This document shows positions 22,678 through 34,419 of a stretch of 64,000 nt of DNA, piece after piece. Origin of the DNA: Timema cristinae (taxonomy: Eukaryota > Arthropoda > Insecta > Phasmatodea > Timematidae); assembly GCA_039000515.1 (NCBI GenBank), contig JBCFYV010000576.1, positions 1 to 64,000 of the forward strand, written 5' to 3'. The notes below the pieces were generated by a model. It was not told the DNA's origin. It saw only the letters and a list, made by a program, of their open reading frames with translations, and ran no database searches. A program made the translations under genes and the position numbers. Positions within the stretch are counted from its first letter, which is position 1, and the number at the start of each line of letters is the position of its first letter.

Positions 22678-22972
22678 CGAAGTTTATCAGCGCCGTCTTG
22701 CTGTTTTTAGAAATACCCCGGTAGACTAGGAGTAGATCGGCTTTGGAGAGCTCCTTCAGCTGAGCGTCGGTAAGCAGGGAAAATCGAGCCGGTAACCACA
22801 CGTTATATTTGTTCTCCAACAAAGTGAGAACTCTGCGTCCATATCTCGTCGTCACGCCTTTTATATTAGTGATATAATAACCATGACCTATCTCTAAATC
22901 TGTCAGCTTCCTTGACACTATCTCACTCGAACCGATTGCTGACAAAAGCGTTGCTGAATATTCACTAGACAT
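22675..22972 (-). CDS. Exon of a putative OB-fold-like nucleic-acid-binding protein
   Basis: The ATG gives MSSEYSATLLS. A compact region follows with LTDLEIGHGYYITNIKGV, TTRYGRRVLTLLEN, VWLPARFSLLTDAQ and LLLVYRGISKNS. This spacing resembles a small protein family common in arthropod genomes and Polinton-like elements. Its strand pattern suggests an OB fold that binds single-stranded DNA; that is inference from pattern, not a database match. Coding similarity stops after INFE at a strong splice donor (AAG|GTATGT, first intron base 22674). Beyond it the frame runs into repeat sequence. The second exon was not located, so the gene is spliced or truncated by the repeat. A TATATA lies near 23040 upstream. 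Confidence 0.62.
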
Positions 22973-22979
22973 TCTTGAT

Positions 22980-23500
22980 GATGTTGTTTAGAATATAAAG
23001 ATTTAAAAGATAATGGATTCTACTTAAAGGGGTAACTCAATATATAGAAATAAACTACTCCCTCTCTCCAGGAGGCGGCGCGAAAAAAGGGTTTGACTCC
23101 GCCCTCTTTACTGCGTGAGAAGTCCCCCTCTTGTAAAATTCTCACAGACCTCTGAGACGCAGATGTCACGAAACAGATGTTAACTTCCTGCGAAACAGAT
23201 GTTAACTTCCCGAGTTAAAGCACTCTCTCGGTTAGGGGAGCAGAGCCGACCCCCCCCTAATTTACAGGAAAAATTTTTCACGTGTCAGCAGCCGAGTAGG
23301 GAAAGAACAAGGGGGACTAAGCCGCCAGGAAAACATTCTTCATTTGTCACCACCGGAAAGAAGGACCTTTTTCTCAACTCGAGCTTAGAGAAGCCTGAAT
23401 CATAACACTAGGATTAAAGGTTAACCCTTTTTAGTTCGTGGGAAACTTATAACGAGATTCTTTTTCTCGACCAATAATACCAGCCTTTCTCTAATGCCAC
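22980..23500. other. Spacer between last gene and inverted repeat
   Basis: It contains a 20-bp direct repeat CGAAACAGATGTTAACTTCC (about 23168 and 23191) and a GC-rich islet near 23070-23100. No gene is seen. Confidence 0.45.
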
Positions 23501-23510
23501 ACCTCCTTCT

Positions 23511-23696
23511 CCGTACCCGCGAATCCACGCCGCTGGAAGGGGGGAACACGCGAGACTATGGCGAGGGAAGGAGGGGAACACGCGAGACTACGGCGCGGGA
23601 GGGAAAGGGGTGAGGGGAGGGGGGACTTCCGGATAAGTATTCTGAACCAATCATACAACCCGTCCCCCGCGACCACCGTCTCCTCTGGTGACTCAG
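23511..23696 (-). repeat. Right arm of long inverted repeat (candidate TIR)
   Basis: The reverse complement aligns with 9089-9245 over about 150 bp. This arm carries an extra copy of a roughly 28-bp motif (ACACGCGAGACTACGGCG), and a further copy lies just outside at 23716-23752. The arms enclose 14.6 kb holding all block 2 genes. Confidence 0.8.
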
Positions 23697-23989
23697 GGGA
23701 GAGGGGGGAATCCCTGGAACACGCGAGACTACGGCGAGGGAGAGGAGGGAAAGGGGAGACGAGTGAGGTACGATCAATTACCTCACCCTCGCCCCTCTCC
23801 CCCCCCCTCCTCTATGTTCTGATAGTTGACATTCTGTCTTACTCAAGATGAGATTTGATATATGGAGGGTTATCGGGTCGCAGAATACTAATATGAAATT
23901 AATTTATGTACAGCAACCACACGATGATTCCCGAGGTGCGTTGGTAAAAATGTGTGTTCAAGACTACCAAAACTAATATAAATAAATAC

Positions 23990-26230
23990 TTTACAGGATG
24001 ATAGAATATTGAAATTTTGCAGACAACAAATGGGACCACTCCAAATAATTATAAAAGTATGAACAGTTTTGTTTAATAAGTGAGACCCTGGGACATATGG
24101 AAGGGGATATAAACAGAATAAAAACCTTTTGTGTGTGCTAGCAAAGTTAGATTTGACACTCGTTTAGGTGGACAACTCCAACTAACCAAATAATTCTTAA
24201 AAATGGAAATTTCTAAATAATAGTTAGAAAAATTGAGCTGAAGTATTAACAAAACTTATAGAAACAATTAATTCCCAGTGTGGCAGAAAATTGAAATGTA
24301 TAAGTAAACTAAAGGGACGTATCAAATTACAATAAGTATGTACATTTTTAATTTTAAATGGGACCCCGGGAAATAGGGTAAGGGGGAGGGAAGGGGTTAT
24401 AAAAATAAAAACAACTTTTAATTGGATAGAATATTTAAATTTGGCAAGTAGATAGAATTAACTTTCAAAATATCCAAATAAATCTTATTATTTGAAATTT
24501 ATAAGTGGGAGTAAAAGAAATGGTAGGGCAAGGGGGCGGGATCAACATTTACAAAAACTAATAAATTTAACAACTTCTATGTGTGGTAGAAAACTTAGTT
24601 TATTAGGTATACGGACCACTCTAAATAAACAAAAAAAATAGTTTTTTTTTTAATTTAAGCTATAAAAAATAAGGGAGGGGGAAGCTACAGCTAGAAATAA
24701 CTTTTGAGATGAGGTTAGAAATTAAAATTTGAAAGAAAGGTAGAAATAAAACTCCAGATATCCAAATGAATGTTATAATTTAATATTTTTCAAAGGGGTT
24801 GGAAAAGTGGGTTGAGTGGTTAAAATCATACAAAACTATTAGAAACAACCTCTTCTCAGTGTGGTATAAAACTAAAATTCTGCATACAGGCAAAGATACC
24901 ATTCCAAATAACTATAAAAGTCCAAAACTTTTAAAGTTTATAATGGGAGTCCAGGGGAAAAAAAGGGTATTTAAAAAAATAAGTATGGTAGAAAGTCTAA
25001 ATTTTGTATGCTGGTAGAGGTACGGCTTCAGATAACCAAATAAGTCTTAAATTTAAGATTTTGAAGTGGAAGTTATAGAAATGGGGAGGGGGAAGCTAAA
25101 ATTTTCAAAACCGGTGGATAAACAACTTTTATGTGTGGTATAAAACTGGAATTCGTCAAGCAGAGATAGGGACAACCCAAATTAACTATAAAGTCTGAAC
25201 ATTTTAAATTTCATAATGAGACTACAGGAAATAGGAAAGAGAGGTTAGGGGTGTATAAGTAGGAGGTAGAAAATTTAAATTTGTCATGAATGTAGGGGAT
25301 AACTTCAAATAACCACAAACCCATTTTAAATATTAGTTATTTCTAAGGAGGCTGGTAATATATGGGGTCTCAAATTTTTTAAACTAAAAGACTAAACTAC
25401 TTCTCAAAGTGTTAGATGATTGACATAAGTCAGGTGGGCTTAAAGACCAACTCAAAAAGTATCAAGGTCTGACTTATTAAATTTAAAAATGAAGGTTCGA
25501 GAAATAGGGAGGGATGGTCCCCTCAAAATATTTAAAAACCTATTTAAATGCAGTTTTTGTAGGTATAAAAGCTTGAAATGTCGCCATACATTTAATAATA
25601 AAACAGGTTTGAGTCGCTAGACAGGGATACATTGTTTAAGTTAATTCACTTAAAAAGTTTCTCATCTAATGCTGCTATGGTCATGACAGATATTCAACAA
25701 CTTTTGATATCATCAAGTGAAGGAAATTTAACTATAAATTTCTACTGGAGCTATATTTATTTATTTTGGCCAAAAAAATAGTTTTATAAAAAAAACTGCA
25801 AAAATTTGGCATTTTCTCGTGTTTCCTACACTCTTGAACAAGTGGAATTTCAAAATTGAAGCCCAGGAAATGGTAGCACTTAAAATGTATACAACCAAAA
25901 TATAACAATCTTTACGTTGTGGTTAGGTTGACATTTAGTAGCCACGTAAAATATCATATAATATAATCAAATAAGTCTTAAAATTTCAAATTTGTATTGT
26001 GAAAGCTAAGGGTGGTGAGGGGTAGAGAGGGGTTTGGAAATGAGAGTAAATTGCCATCTTTCCAAGGAAAATATACTTTTATGCATGAAAGAAAAATTAA
26101 ATTTGCCATATTGATAAAAGGACTATCCCTCATAACCAAAAAAGTTAGAAAGTTTGTAATTCTAAAATTTACTGCTGGGAAATGGGAGGAGCCTCTAAAA
26201 TTTCCTAAACTATAAAAACTCGATATGTTC
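23990..26230. repeat. Degenerate satellite-like tandem repeat
   Basis: About eleven strongly diverged units of very roughly 170-200 bp share a fixed order: TTAAATTTTGCA-like start, GAC(A)ACTC(C)AAATAA(C)CAAATAA, AGTCTGAA, TTTTAAATTT.ATAATG, GGGA.ATAGG.GAGGG and ACAACTTTTATGTGTGGTA. No coding potential is seen. Confidence 0.6.
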
Positions 26231-27655
26231 CAAATGCGGGTACACTTTAGTATAATTAAACCTTTCTCATCTCTAACATAATAGCGTAATTAGTAGTACA
26301 TAAGCGTTTAACTCGAACGAATATTAAGGCACAGTGCTAACAAAAATAACAAAATATAAAATGTTATTGATGTTATCAGAAAAAAATCTACTTTCTAAAA
26401 GGCTCTTTTTATAAAAATAAGACTGTAGTAAGATATTTGGAACATTAAATTTGTAAAGGCAGAGTAAAAAAGTCTGAAGTACTAAAAGTAATTCAACACA
26501 CAAAATAAAGACTATCTTAAAGTGGATACATTAGATTTACAAATACATAGCTATTATCGCATATCTAGGAGCGACATAACAATTAAAATAAACCAATTCA
26601 GGCGACATAACTTGGTGACCATGATTCTCTTTTGATAATAATGATGCTTCATATTTAATGTGTTTCTGTAAAAGAGTCTATTATTTAATTTATGCTCATT
26701 GGTGAAATGTGATGATCTTTTTTTCAAACATGTTTCTATGATAGTGCTTAGGTAAAGTTTGCATTGTCAGTGGAGTGCGACGGCCGCCCTGCGATTGCGC
26801 TCGTTTGTGCACTCAGATTGTAGACTAGGTAATATTTTATTTCTAAGATTTTTTATTTGTTACCTGTCATAACTGGTTTGTGATTAACATGGTTAGTTTA
26901 AGATTGTACAAGAAGGAACTTTCAAAATTATGACAGCTGGATGATCACCAATAAAGCAAGAATGCTATAGAGAAATACGTCAAAGCTCGATCTAGTACAT
27001 TACAAAATCAAAGTGACCAAAATATTATGGTCCAAATTTGTTTGACACATATTTAAATCAAATTTCTGTTAAATCTTATTTTTATATTATTATTGTATTA
27101 ATTTTTTTTATGATAGTGATCATAATTTTAGTTTTAAACCCATCCCAACTATTTAATCAGAACCTTTTTTCTTTACTTTAGTAGATATTTTTATACCAAA
27201 CACTTAATAACTATAGCTATGATTAAAACAATATTTTGGTATAGTTAAGAATATATTTTTTTAATATACTTTGTATTGTCAGCAATTTTACTCACTTTAC
27301 TAAACTCTTTTATTTTGATATAAATATTTATTTTTAAGAAAATCTGCAATTATTAATTGTATGAAAATGTCGTTCTATTATAGTAAAATAATCTTATACT
27401 GAAAGAGTTTTCAGTGTAATTTTTGTAAATATTTATTTCTATTTCCCTTTACAAAAATTAATAGATATTTAATTTTCCAAACAGACACGAGAAGATGTTG
27501 GACAAGTGTAATTGGACAAAACATTATGAGCTTTTTGTTGTGTAATCCTAACGCGCGTTTAGCGAGATAAGCTTCATTTTCAGACTTGATTTTATTATAA
27601 ACTGATTTAAAACCGATTTGTTAACTTTCATTGCAAATTAATATAAAATAATAAT
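26230..27655. other. AT-rich stretch with one SINE tail
   Basis: A SINE tail-like segment (GCGTTTAACTCGAACGAAT...GTGCTAACA) lies at 26305-26345. A GC-rich patch near 26780-26810 is unexplained. No gene is seen. Confidence 0.4.
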
Positions 27656-27659
27656 ACTG

Positions 27660-27870
27660 ATACTTAGTATAGCGTCTACTACCCTTTCGGGTTATACGCT
27701 TAAGTACTAATTATGCTAATGGGCTAAGATTTGAGAAGGCTGGATGTAGAGGACGTAAGCTCACATTTTCGTGGAGGGAGAGTGGAAAACCATTTAGGGA
27801 ACCCAGTTTAACCAAGCGAGATTCGAACCTTGGTCTCCCCCTCCTCAGCAGTCTAGCTCAACACTCTTTT
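27660..27870 (-). mobile_element. SINE (family 2), minus strand
   Basis: In reverse complement the order is a B-box-like AAGGTTCGAATCTCGC, AACTGGGTTCCC, ATGGTTTTCCACTCTCC, CACGAAAATGTGAGC, and the shared tail GCGTATAACCCGAAAGGGTA. This matches the copies at 34200-34400 and 28070-28215. Confidence 0.65.
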
Positions 27871-28064
27871 CATTGTATTTTCCATGCTTTTAACTTTTTT
27901 TTATTTATAAAGTAGCATATTACTTGTATATTTCGTTTGTATTAATCTGACAAAAAAATGTAAAAATAAATGCAACCTTTACAACTTAAGTATTTAATTT
28001 TAATCACTGATATATTTTGTGCACCGTGTCTTACTTCCCATTACAGCTATCCGTGTATTTACTC

Positions 28065-28215
28065 CAATGGATAAGGAAGGAGGAAGGTAAAATGTTTGGG
28101 AAATGTGCCCGTATTTGCGTTGAAGGAGAATTATAAGCATATTAGGGAAAAAAACTCTCAGTAAACCCGATCGGGATTCGAACACTGATATCCCAGTTAT
28201 TTGCAATCCAGTATA
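28065..28215 (-). mobile_element. SINE (family 2), minus strand, no tail
   Basis: CAACGCAAATACGGGCACA, GAGTTTTTTTCCCTAATATG and ATCCCGATCGGGTTTACTG appear in reverse complement, in the family 2 order. Confidence 0.5.
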
Positions 28216-28387
28216 ACAAAGAAGTGAATCCTAAAGAATTGTGAACGCAGAACGTGGTCACAAAATATTTAATAATTCATTTACAAGTGCATTTCCAAGA
28301 CAGCGTGTCGCTTACTGTTTGAAAAGTTTTGGTCAATGAAAGGGGGGTGAGGCAGGGTAATGGATTACCGCTACCTGCTGAACTATT

Positions 28388-28628
28388 GTACAGTAGCCCC
28401 ATGGCTTTTTTAGTGCTGACTGACAGCTCACAGCTGACTTCTGACAGTCAACATTTAGGTATATACCTAAATTTTGACTGTCAGGAGTGAAAGCAGCTAA
28501 ACACATGTTTTTGAAACTCATATGGTTCGGCGTAGGGATACATAGTTTGGTCTGGTAGCTTTTCAAAACCGTCATCTGTCAGCTGTGAGCTGTTAGTCAG
28601 CACCAAAGAAGCCATGGGGCTACTGTAC
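28388..28628. mobile_element. 241-bp foldback (MITE-like) with inner palindrome
   Basis: Outer arms of about 53 bp (28388-28440 and 28575-28628) are imperfect inverted repeats starting GTACAGTAGCCCCATGGCTT. Inside, 28441-28484 is a near-perfect palindrome (CTGACAGTCAA ... TTGACTGTCAG) centred on GGTATATACC. The minus-strand ORFs across this segment are by-products of the foldback. Confidence 0.8.
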
Positions 28629-28830
28629 TTGGAGAGAAGGCGGCTCTTAGCTCTCAGCTGGTCTTTCTCAGGAGGAACATTTTGAAAGTGAGTTGTTTTA
28701 AAGAATTCCCACTTGGAAGCGCTGTTATCACTGGATATTTTAAGTTTTACCTGACTCGAGGGGCGCAACAAATCTCCCTTAAGGCTACGTACTGTTATTT
28801 CTTTGTCTGTGTTCTGGGCACGGGACGACT

Positions 28831-28901
28831 CCTGGATAGCTCAGTAGTTAGGGCATTGGCATACTAAGCCAAAGGTCCCGGGTTCGATTCCCGTGTCCAG
28901 G
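28831..28901 (+). mobile_element. tRNA-like sequence (SINE head or tRNA pseudogene)
   Basis: The 71-nt sequence folds as a cloverleaf. The acceptor is CCTGGAT/GTCCAGG, the D stem GCTC/GGGC and the anticodon stem TTGGC/GCCAA with loop ATACTAA (anticodon ACT). The T loop is TTCGATT, with one C-T mismatch in its stem and a canonical B box GGTTCGATTCC. It has a short variable arm, unlike a serine tRNA, and related degenerate copies lie at 19345-19440 and 61620-61810. A repeat or pseudogene is therefore more likely than a working tRNA. Confidence 0.55.
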
Positions 28902-29250
28902 TGTCATTTTATAATTTTCAGAATTAAAAATTAATATATTTGAATTGTTACCTATTTAAAACGCAGATGTAGCCACACTAACTGTCGGTTTTTTTCAACA
29001 ATTCTTCATTCGCTGATGAGATAGCGTGATATAACATACCCTGCATTCTGAAAAATAAGGAGTAGGCCTACAACAGACAAAGTCTCATAGCAATACGATG
29101 AATACTTTTCGAATTTTCTGGAAACAGACGGAATCGAACGTAGAGACTTGAATTTTATTATATGTATGTATAGGTTTCTAATATAAATTACACTGCCACG
29201 AAAACATTCAAACAACTAATCCTAGTCATGAAATGTGGAAGGTAGTATGT

Positions 29251-29322
29251 ATTCCTAAGTTTCCTATTAATATATTAAATATATATATATATATTTAATA
29301 TATTAATAGTAAACTTAGGAAT
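29251..29322. repeat. 72-bp near-perfect palindrome
   Basis: Arms ATTCCTAAGTTTCCTATTAA ... TTAATAGTAAACTTAGGAAT flank an (AT)n centre. Only one or two mismatches are seen between the arms. Confidence 0.9.
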
Positions 29323-29794
29323 ATATATATACACACAGTAATTGTATTAACTTTTTTGTTTATAAGAACCTGCATGTATTTGGTTCGTGATAGGAAGAAC
29401 AATTTATAAAATACAAATATATATTTTGCGGGTAAAATTGAAAAAGTTAAACTATATTATAGTTACTATTTTATCAGTTTGGGATTACCTATCAAAAGTG
29501 ATAGTTGCGGATCCCCTGACTTCACATATGAATATATGAAAATATTGTTCTTCTTAACTTGAATCGACTACAGCTTAGCCTACACACGCACGGGTAAACG
29601 TTTATGCCAGCGGTCAGCAACCTTTTTGATGTTGCGGGCCGTATGTGTTTAGAAATAAATGGTACGACAAAATCGTACAAACTTTCTCATATTTTGTATT
29701 ATAGTGTTGAAGAAAATTTTCAAACATTGGTGTTTAGTAACCTACCTTTAAGAAGGTTTTCCTCAGAAAAACAAACGTGTAATTTTGTTAACCA

Positions 29795-29830
29795 AAATAT
29801 TATTATTAGCACCGTTCGGGTTATACGCAC
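29795..29830 (-). mobile_element. Isolated SINE tail
   Basis: The reverse complement reads GCGTATAACCCGAACGGTGC then TAATAATAATATT. This is the shared 3' tail seen at 21263 and 33355. Confidence 0.5.
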
Positions 29831-32550
29831 AGTTAATCAATATAAACACTAGTTACATATACATTTTAAACCAAATTGTTAAAATATGTTCAACCCATTT
29901 CAATTTTTTTATAATAAGTAATTTGTAAACTACCCTAGTTATTTTTTATTTGTAAAAATAAAAAGTGTTCTTATTTATCAGGAATGACTATTTCCAGATA
30001 CCCATTTTGTACTCAATACTCAAGATCAGTTTCAAAGAATTTCAAATTTTCTATGGTTTATCGAAAGTAGTATATCCTTAAATTAATTTATTTTAGAAAA
30101 ATAAAGATGTATTATTAGTAATCATGTAAAATAGTCTCCCTATACGAATTTTGAACAAAATCATTAGAGCTATTACAAAAATCAATCATCAGTAAGTTAA
30201 ACTACTAATAAATTAATGTTTAAATAAACAACCAATGGATACAATAATTATTTATTGTGATGTTTTTAATGGTTTTCCCCTATACCCCCACGCAATGAGG
30301 GTACACTTCCTTCCTCTAAAATCAACTTTATTCATCCATAACTCATGAGCGTAAAAAAAAAATTAAAAACATAATTAAAGTCAAGATGACTGGAACACAC
30401 AATTTTACCGATATAGTGTCAAATTCGTACTAAAATATAAGCCGTTATTAAGCTGGGTATACAGCGCGCAGAGCGAGGTAACGTCTCCAATTTTGGTCCA
30501 GGCTGTGTCAACGAAAAGGGCAAACGCGAACGAAAAGAGTGCATGCACACCAAAGAGTGGTGTATGCTTATCATTATTTCTTCTTTACCTCTCCTCTGTC
30601 CAGGTGAATGGCTGGTTGGCGACACTGTCCGGTAGAAAAAATAAAAGCTCTGTGTCTCCTAAACTAGAAAAATAATTCTCAAATATCTTAAGAAATTTTG
30701 TTGTGAGTATATTAAAAAATTAATATGTTAGTTAGAAGAAGGTTAAATCTATTACCCTTTTTCACTATGCCTAGTCTCCTAGCTCCAAAAATATGCCTAA
30801 AAATACGTCGAAAATGAGTCAATTTCATATATTGAAAAAAAATTCTATCATAAAACTCAAAATATAGGGTTAGTAAGTAAAAAGAGCCCTGTTGGAATCT
30901 TTTCACTTCATTTTGGCGTGAGCTATATTTTTTAGATAACACACCGCTGATTAAATATAGCGTTAGAGCTAAACGCCTGCACGGCAGTTTCTTGCCTACC
31001 GAGGTGGCATCCTTAACTGACTCTCTCTCAGAATGGAAAGTGTTACACGTACATTTGTTGACGGCAAATAATATTTAATATGTTTTATAATAACAATAGT
31101 AAATATCATTTTGTATGCTCCAAAGTCAGATAAAATGTCTGTGTATTAAAAAAACTGGCAAAATATACTTTTATCGTGTCCATAATAATCTTTTAGAGAA
31201 TATACAAACATTGTAGGATTTACATATTTATAAAAATAATACTATATTTCAATTCAAACGAGGCGAGCAACGATCTTTATGACGAGCCAAAGCTTGACAT
31301 TTCATTCGTTAGATAGATATTGGGAACACAATATTTATGCCACCGGCATTCCCAGACCCCACTAGTCACGTTTTAAAATAATATACCTTTTTTACACACT
31401 ACTATTGGTGCGCTAAGTCAAAGAAAACTGGGGTTAAATTCCTCTATATTGATGACTTCTCGTGAATGGCACATAGAACTAACTAAATATTAATTTAATT
31501 TTGTGGGTACAAGTTTCATGCTGACAACTCTCTACAAATCTTTCATATTTTACCACAGAAATAGTAAGTGATCACAAGAGCCCAGATATAGTAAAGTGCA
31601 AAGCAATATCGTAGGCTTAGCATAAAGTTAACCTCTTATAGTTTTTATATTTTTAAATAGTTTATATACACGACACTAACGTGTTTTAAAAGACAGTCTA
31701 TCAAGAATATAATTTCAAAACCCCGTGTTAAAATTGATTTATTTAACTAACCTTATACACACCTACGTCTGAGTGCTATGCGCATCCTTATAAATCCACC
31801 TTTGTTGTGCAAAATTTTTAAACTAGCTTTTATTTTTTCCACGACGACAGTGATACAGGTACCTTAGTTGTCCAATTAACCATCAAATGTCTTATCTAAA
31901 ATTAATTCATACACCATCATTCTATATCAATTAACTAATCAGTATTTCATGTCAATTGTATACTTCTCTTTGCCAATTATTGCCAATGTTTTGAGAATCT
32001 AGAACTATTATAAGAAATATTTATTTGTATTAAATTGGACAAAAGGCCGGTAGGTTTCCTCGCCTAACTAAAATGCATTGTTAGATATATTTGGGGACAT
32101 TTGATAAAGTTTAAATAAAAGATTTTTTAATTTATAATAAAATTGAAACTTTTTACTAATTTTTTAAAATCGAAATTGCAATCAATATATTTGTTGTTGT
32201 TTCTCATTGAAAAGCCCTTTCTTTTTGTACGTATGTGATATGCATATTTAAAACACATCAGAAGTTGTTTCTTTAAGCAACATTGATTTTAAAACTTTTT
32301 TAATAGTGAATTTTCAATTTAAAATACGATCTTTGATATTTTTTAAATATAATCAATAATTTTAATGCGAATTAAAGGTTTTTAGCACGATTCTACTCAA
32401 TATTAAATCGAGTTAAAATGAAGGTTTTGTTTTTGATTTTCTTACTGACCACCTACATACTTGAGAGAGTTCGAAAGTCCACATAAGCTTGGATCCAGAC
32501 ATACCAGATTTGTATAAGTTTGAACAATGACTCAAATGTTAACATTTTAT
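29830..32550. other. AT-rich stretch, no gene seen
   Basis: No ORF with recognisable motifs and no clear repeat. A slightly GC-richer patch at 30450-30630 contains AGCTGGGTATACAGCGCGC but nothing identifiable. Confidence 0.45.
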
Positions 32551-32554
32551 GCTA

Positions 32555-33587
32555 TGGCTACACAAGCTTCACCGCACCGCACCTAAAGTGAATTTATTTA
32601 CAGTAACATTGCGTAAGATTTTTAGCTATTTTACTTTATTGAACCAAGCATAAGGTTATTGTAACTAAAAAAAAGAAAACAATTTTTTTATATTTTTTAC
32701 AGACTGAGTTTTATTACAAAATAAGTTTGTATTTTTATTTTTACTTGCACAGGGTTTCACCTATTTTCATAAAATTAAGCTAGTTATTAATTACTTTGAA
32801 TAGTTTAAAGTTAGCTAGAAATTAAGTAAAAGAATGTTTGTTGTTCAATAAGTTGTTGTATATAATATTGTTTATCTTGTACGTAATTTTGGAAAACAAT
32901 TACTACAGCATCACACGTGTGAAAGAAATGCCTAGTTTTACAAGTGCTGACACAGTGACTGCCAAACACTGTGAATAATCACTGGTATAAATCCCTGCTC
33001 TTTTAAAATCAAGGTCACTGTGATCACCGATATCGTAAAATCACTAATTCGCCCATCCCTACTGTGCTTAGTGGTTACCATGTAAACAAAGTTCGGAAGC
33101 TCCCGTACATTCATTTCCGGTGGTAGGTGACCTGGTGGTCTAGGGGTAAGGTGTCAGACTTCTGTGCTGGCGGCCGGGGTTCAATCCTCGGTCCCGGCAA
33201 AGATTTATCTGATTACAAAACCCTTCCTTCACCTCTGACAAGACATCTTGTGAATGTGGGGAATGCCAAGCCGCCCCCGTGGTTCGGATTCCACGTTAAA
33301 CTGTAGGTCCTCCATTTCATCTCACAATCACCCTACCATTACACATTAGCGTAAGTGCGTATAACACGAACGGTTAGTAAGACGCGGTGCTAATAATAAT
33401 AATAATAATAATAATATTTCCGGTGGTAGGTGGCTACACGTTACGCACCGAGCAATGCTCTCTCGACGATTTGTCCACGCCGGTGCGGTGAAGACTCGTG
33501 TAGCCACCTGCATTTAAAAACAAGGATAGCATTCCAACGGGAAAATGCGGTGCGGTACGGTGCGGTGCTGCTCTATGTAGCCAGTAC
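32555..33587. mobile_element. Candidate non-autonomous DNA transposon with GGCTACA termini
   Basis: The left end (GGCTACACAAGCTTCACCGC then ACCGCACC) and the reverse complement of the right end (GGCTACATAGAGCAGCACCG then CACCGTACC) are imperfect terminal inverted repeats about 28 bp long. An internal foldback, GGTGGCTACACG ... CGTGTAGCCACC, lies at 33429-33510. A SINE with its own target duplication is nested inside. No clear target duplication of the outer element was found, and the superfamily is unknown. Confidence 0.5.
33130..33415 (+). mobile_element. tRNA-derived SINE (family 1), complete, with 17-bp TSD
   Basis: The tRNA-like head has an A box (GGTGGTCTAGGGGTAAGG) and a B box (GGGGTTCAATCC). 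The body contains GACATCTTGTGAATGTGGGG and CGTGGTTCGGATTCCACGTT. The tail is GCGTATAACACGAACGGTTA then GTAAGACGCGGTGC(TAA)n. The 17-bp ATTTCCGGTGGTAGGTG at 33113-33129 and 33416-33432 is an exact target site duplication. This is the best-preserved copy; others are at 21770-21930, 50010-50185 and 61900-62140. Confidence 0.9.
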
Positions 33588-34199
33588 TTAAGCTTGTAAT
33601 GGATATTAAATTTTCAAATTACAGCCACATATAAAATATAACATTTATGCTAATAGTTATTTGAACGAGAGGCTACTAGGAAATAATACTACCCTTGAAC
33701 AAAGAAATGTATTAATAAACCAGATAGTTGAGGGAAAACTAGTCTCATTTCTTCCAATTTTAAAGTCAGAAGTAACAGTGGCTACGCCATGTGAAGAGAG
33801 GTTTATTCTGCTAGTACCATGTACACGAGGCTGTTTATTGAAGCTGTGGAATCTTTTCTTGTGGTTGCCACGCCTGTTTTCCACCCCCCCCCCCCCCTTC
33901 TACTTCTTGTAGCTCGCCCTAACCCTGAGAAAACGTTGCCTAAACGTTGCCACATCATGGCTGATTATGTGAGCAAATGAGGAGTGTCTTCAGTCCCTGC
34001 TCTCTTCTGGCTTGAGGCAGTGAATGACTGCGCAGGGCATGGCCATGCAACAAGGACGACTGTAACAAGTCTCCTCACTAAGCCCTGTGGCATTGTGAAC
34101 GTTTCTGTTTAGTATTTAGTTTAGTTGGTTTATGTGTGGACGTTATGAGCCGGGGAAACCAAACTAGGACTAGTGAATAAATTATTATTAAAGGAGAAA

Positions 34200-34400
34200 A
34201 AAAATTACTATGTACTAATTACGCTTATGGGTTAGGGTTGAAGAGGGTTGAATTTAGAATAAGTGTACCTGCATTTGTGTGGGGGAGTGGGAAATCATTT
34301 AAGAAAAACCACCCTCAGTACACCCGACCGGGATCGAACCACGATCTTTCCGTCATCGGCAGTATAGGCTATTGCGAGAGTAGCGCTTTGTAAACCAATA
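34200..34400 (-). mobile_element. SINE (family 2), minus strand
   Basis: The reverse complement contains GATCGTGGTTCGATCCCGGT, GTGTACTGAGGGTGGTTTTT, ATTTCCCACTCCCCC and CACAAATGCAGGTACAC. It matches the 27.7-kb copy. Confidence 0.65.
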
Positions 34401-34419
34401 GGCCACTGAATCAGGTTAT

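Noticed and set aside
28831..28901. Functional tRNA gene (anticodon ACT)
   Set aside because: There is a T-stem mismatch, a short variable arm and degenerate relatives in the window; a SINE head or pseudogene is more likely.
29608..29645. hAT-like end CAGCGGTCAGCAACC
   Set aside because: It resembles hAT termini, but no partner end is visible in the window.
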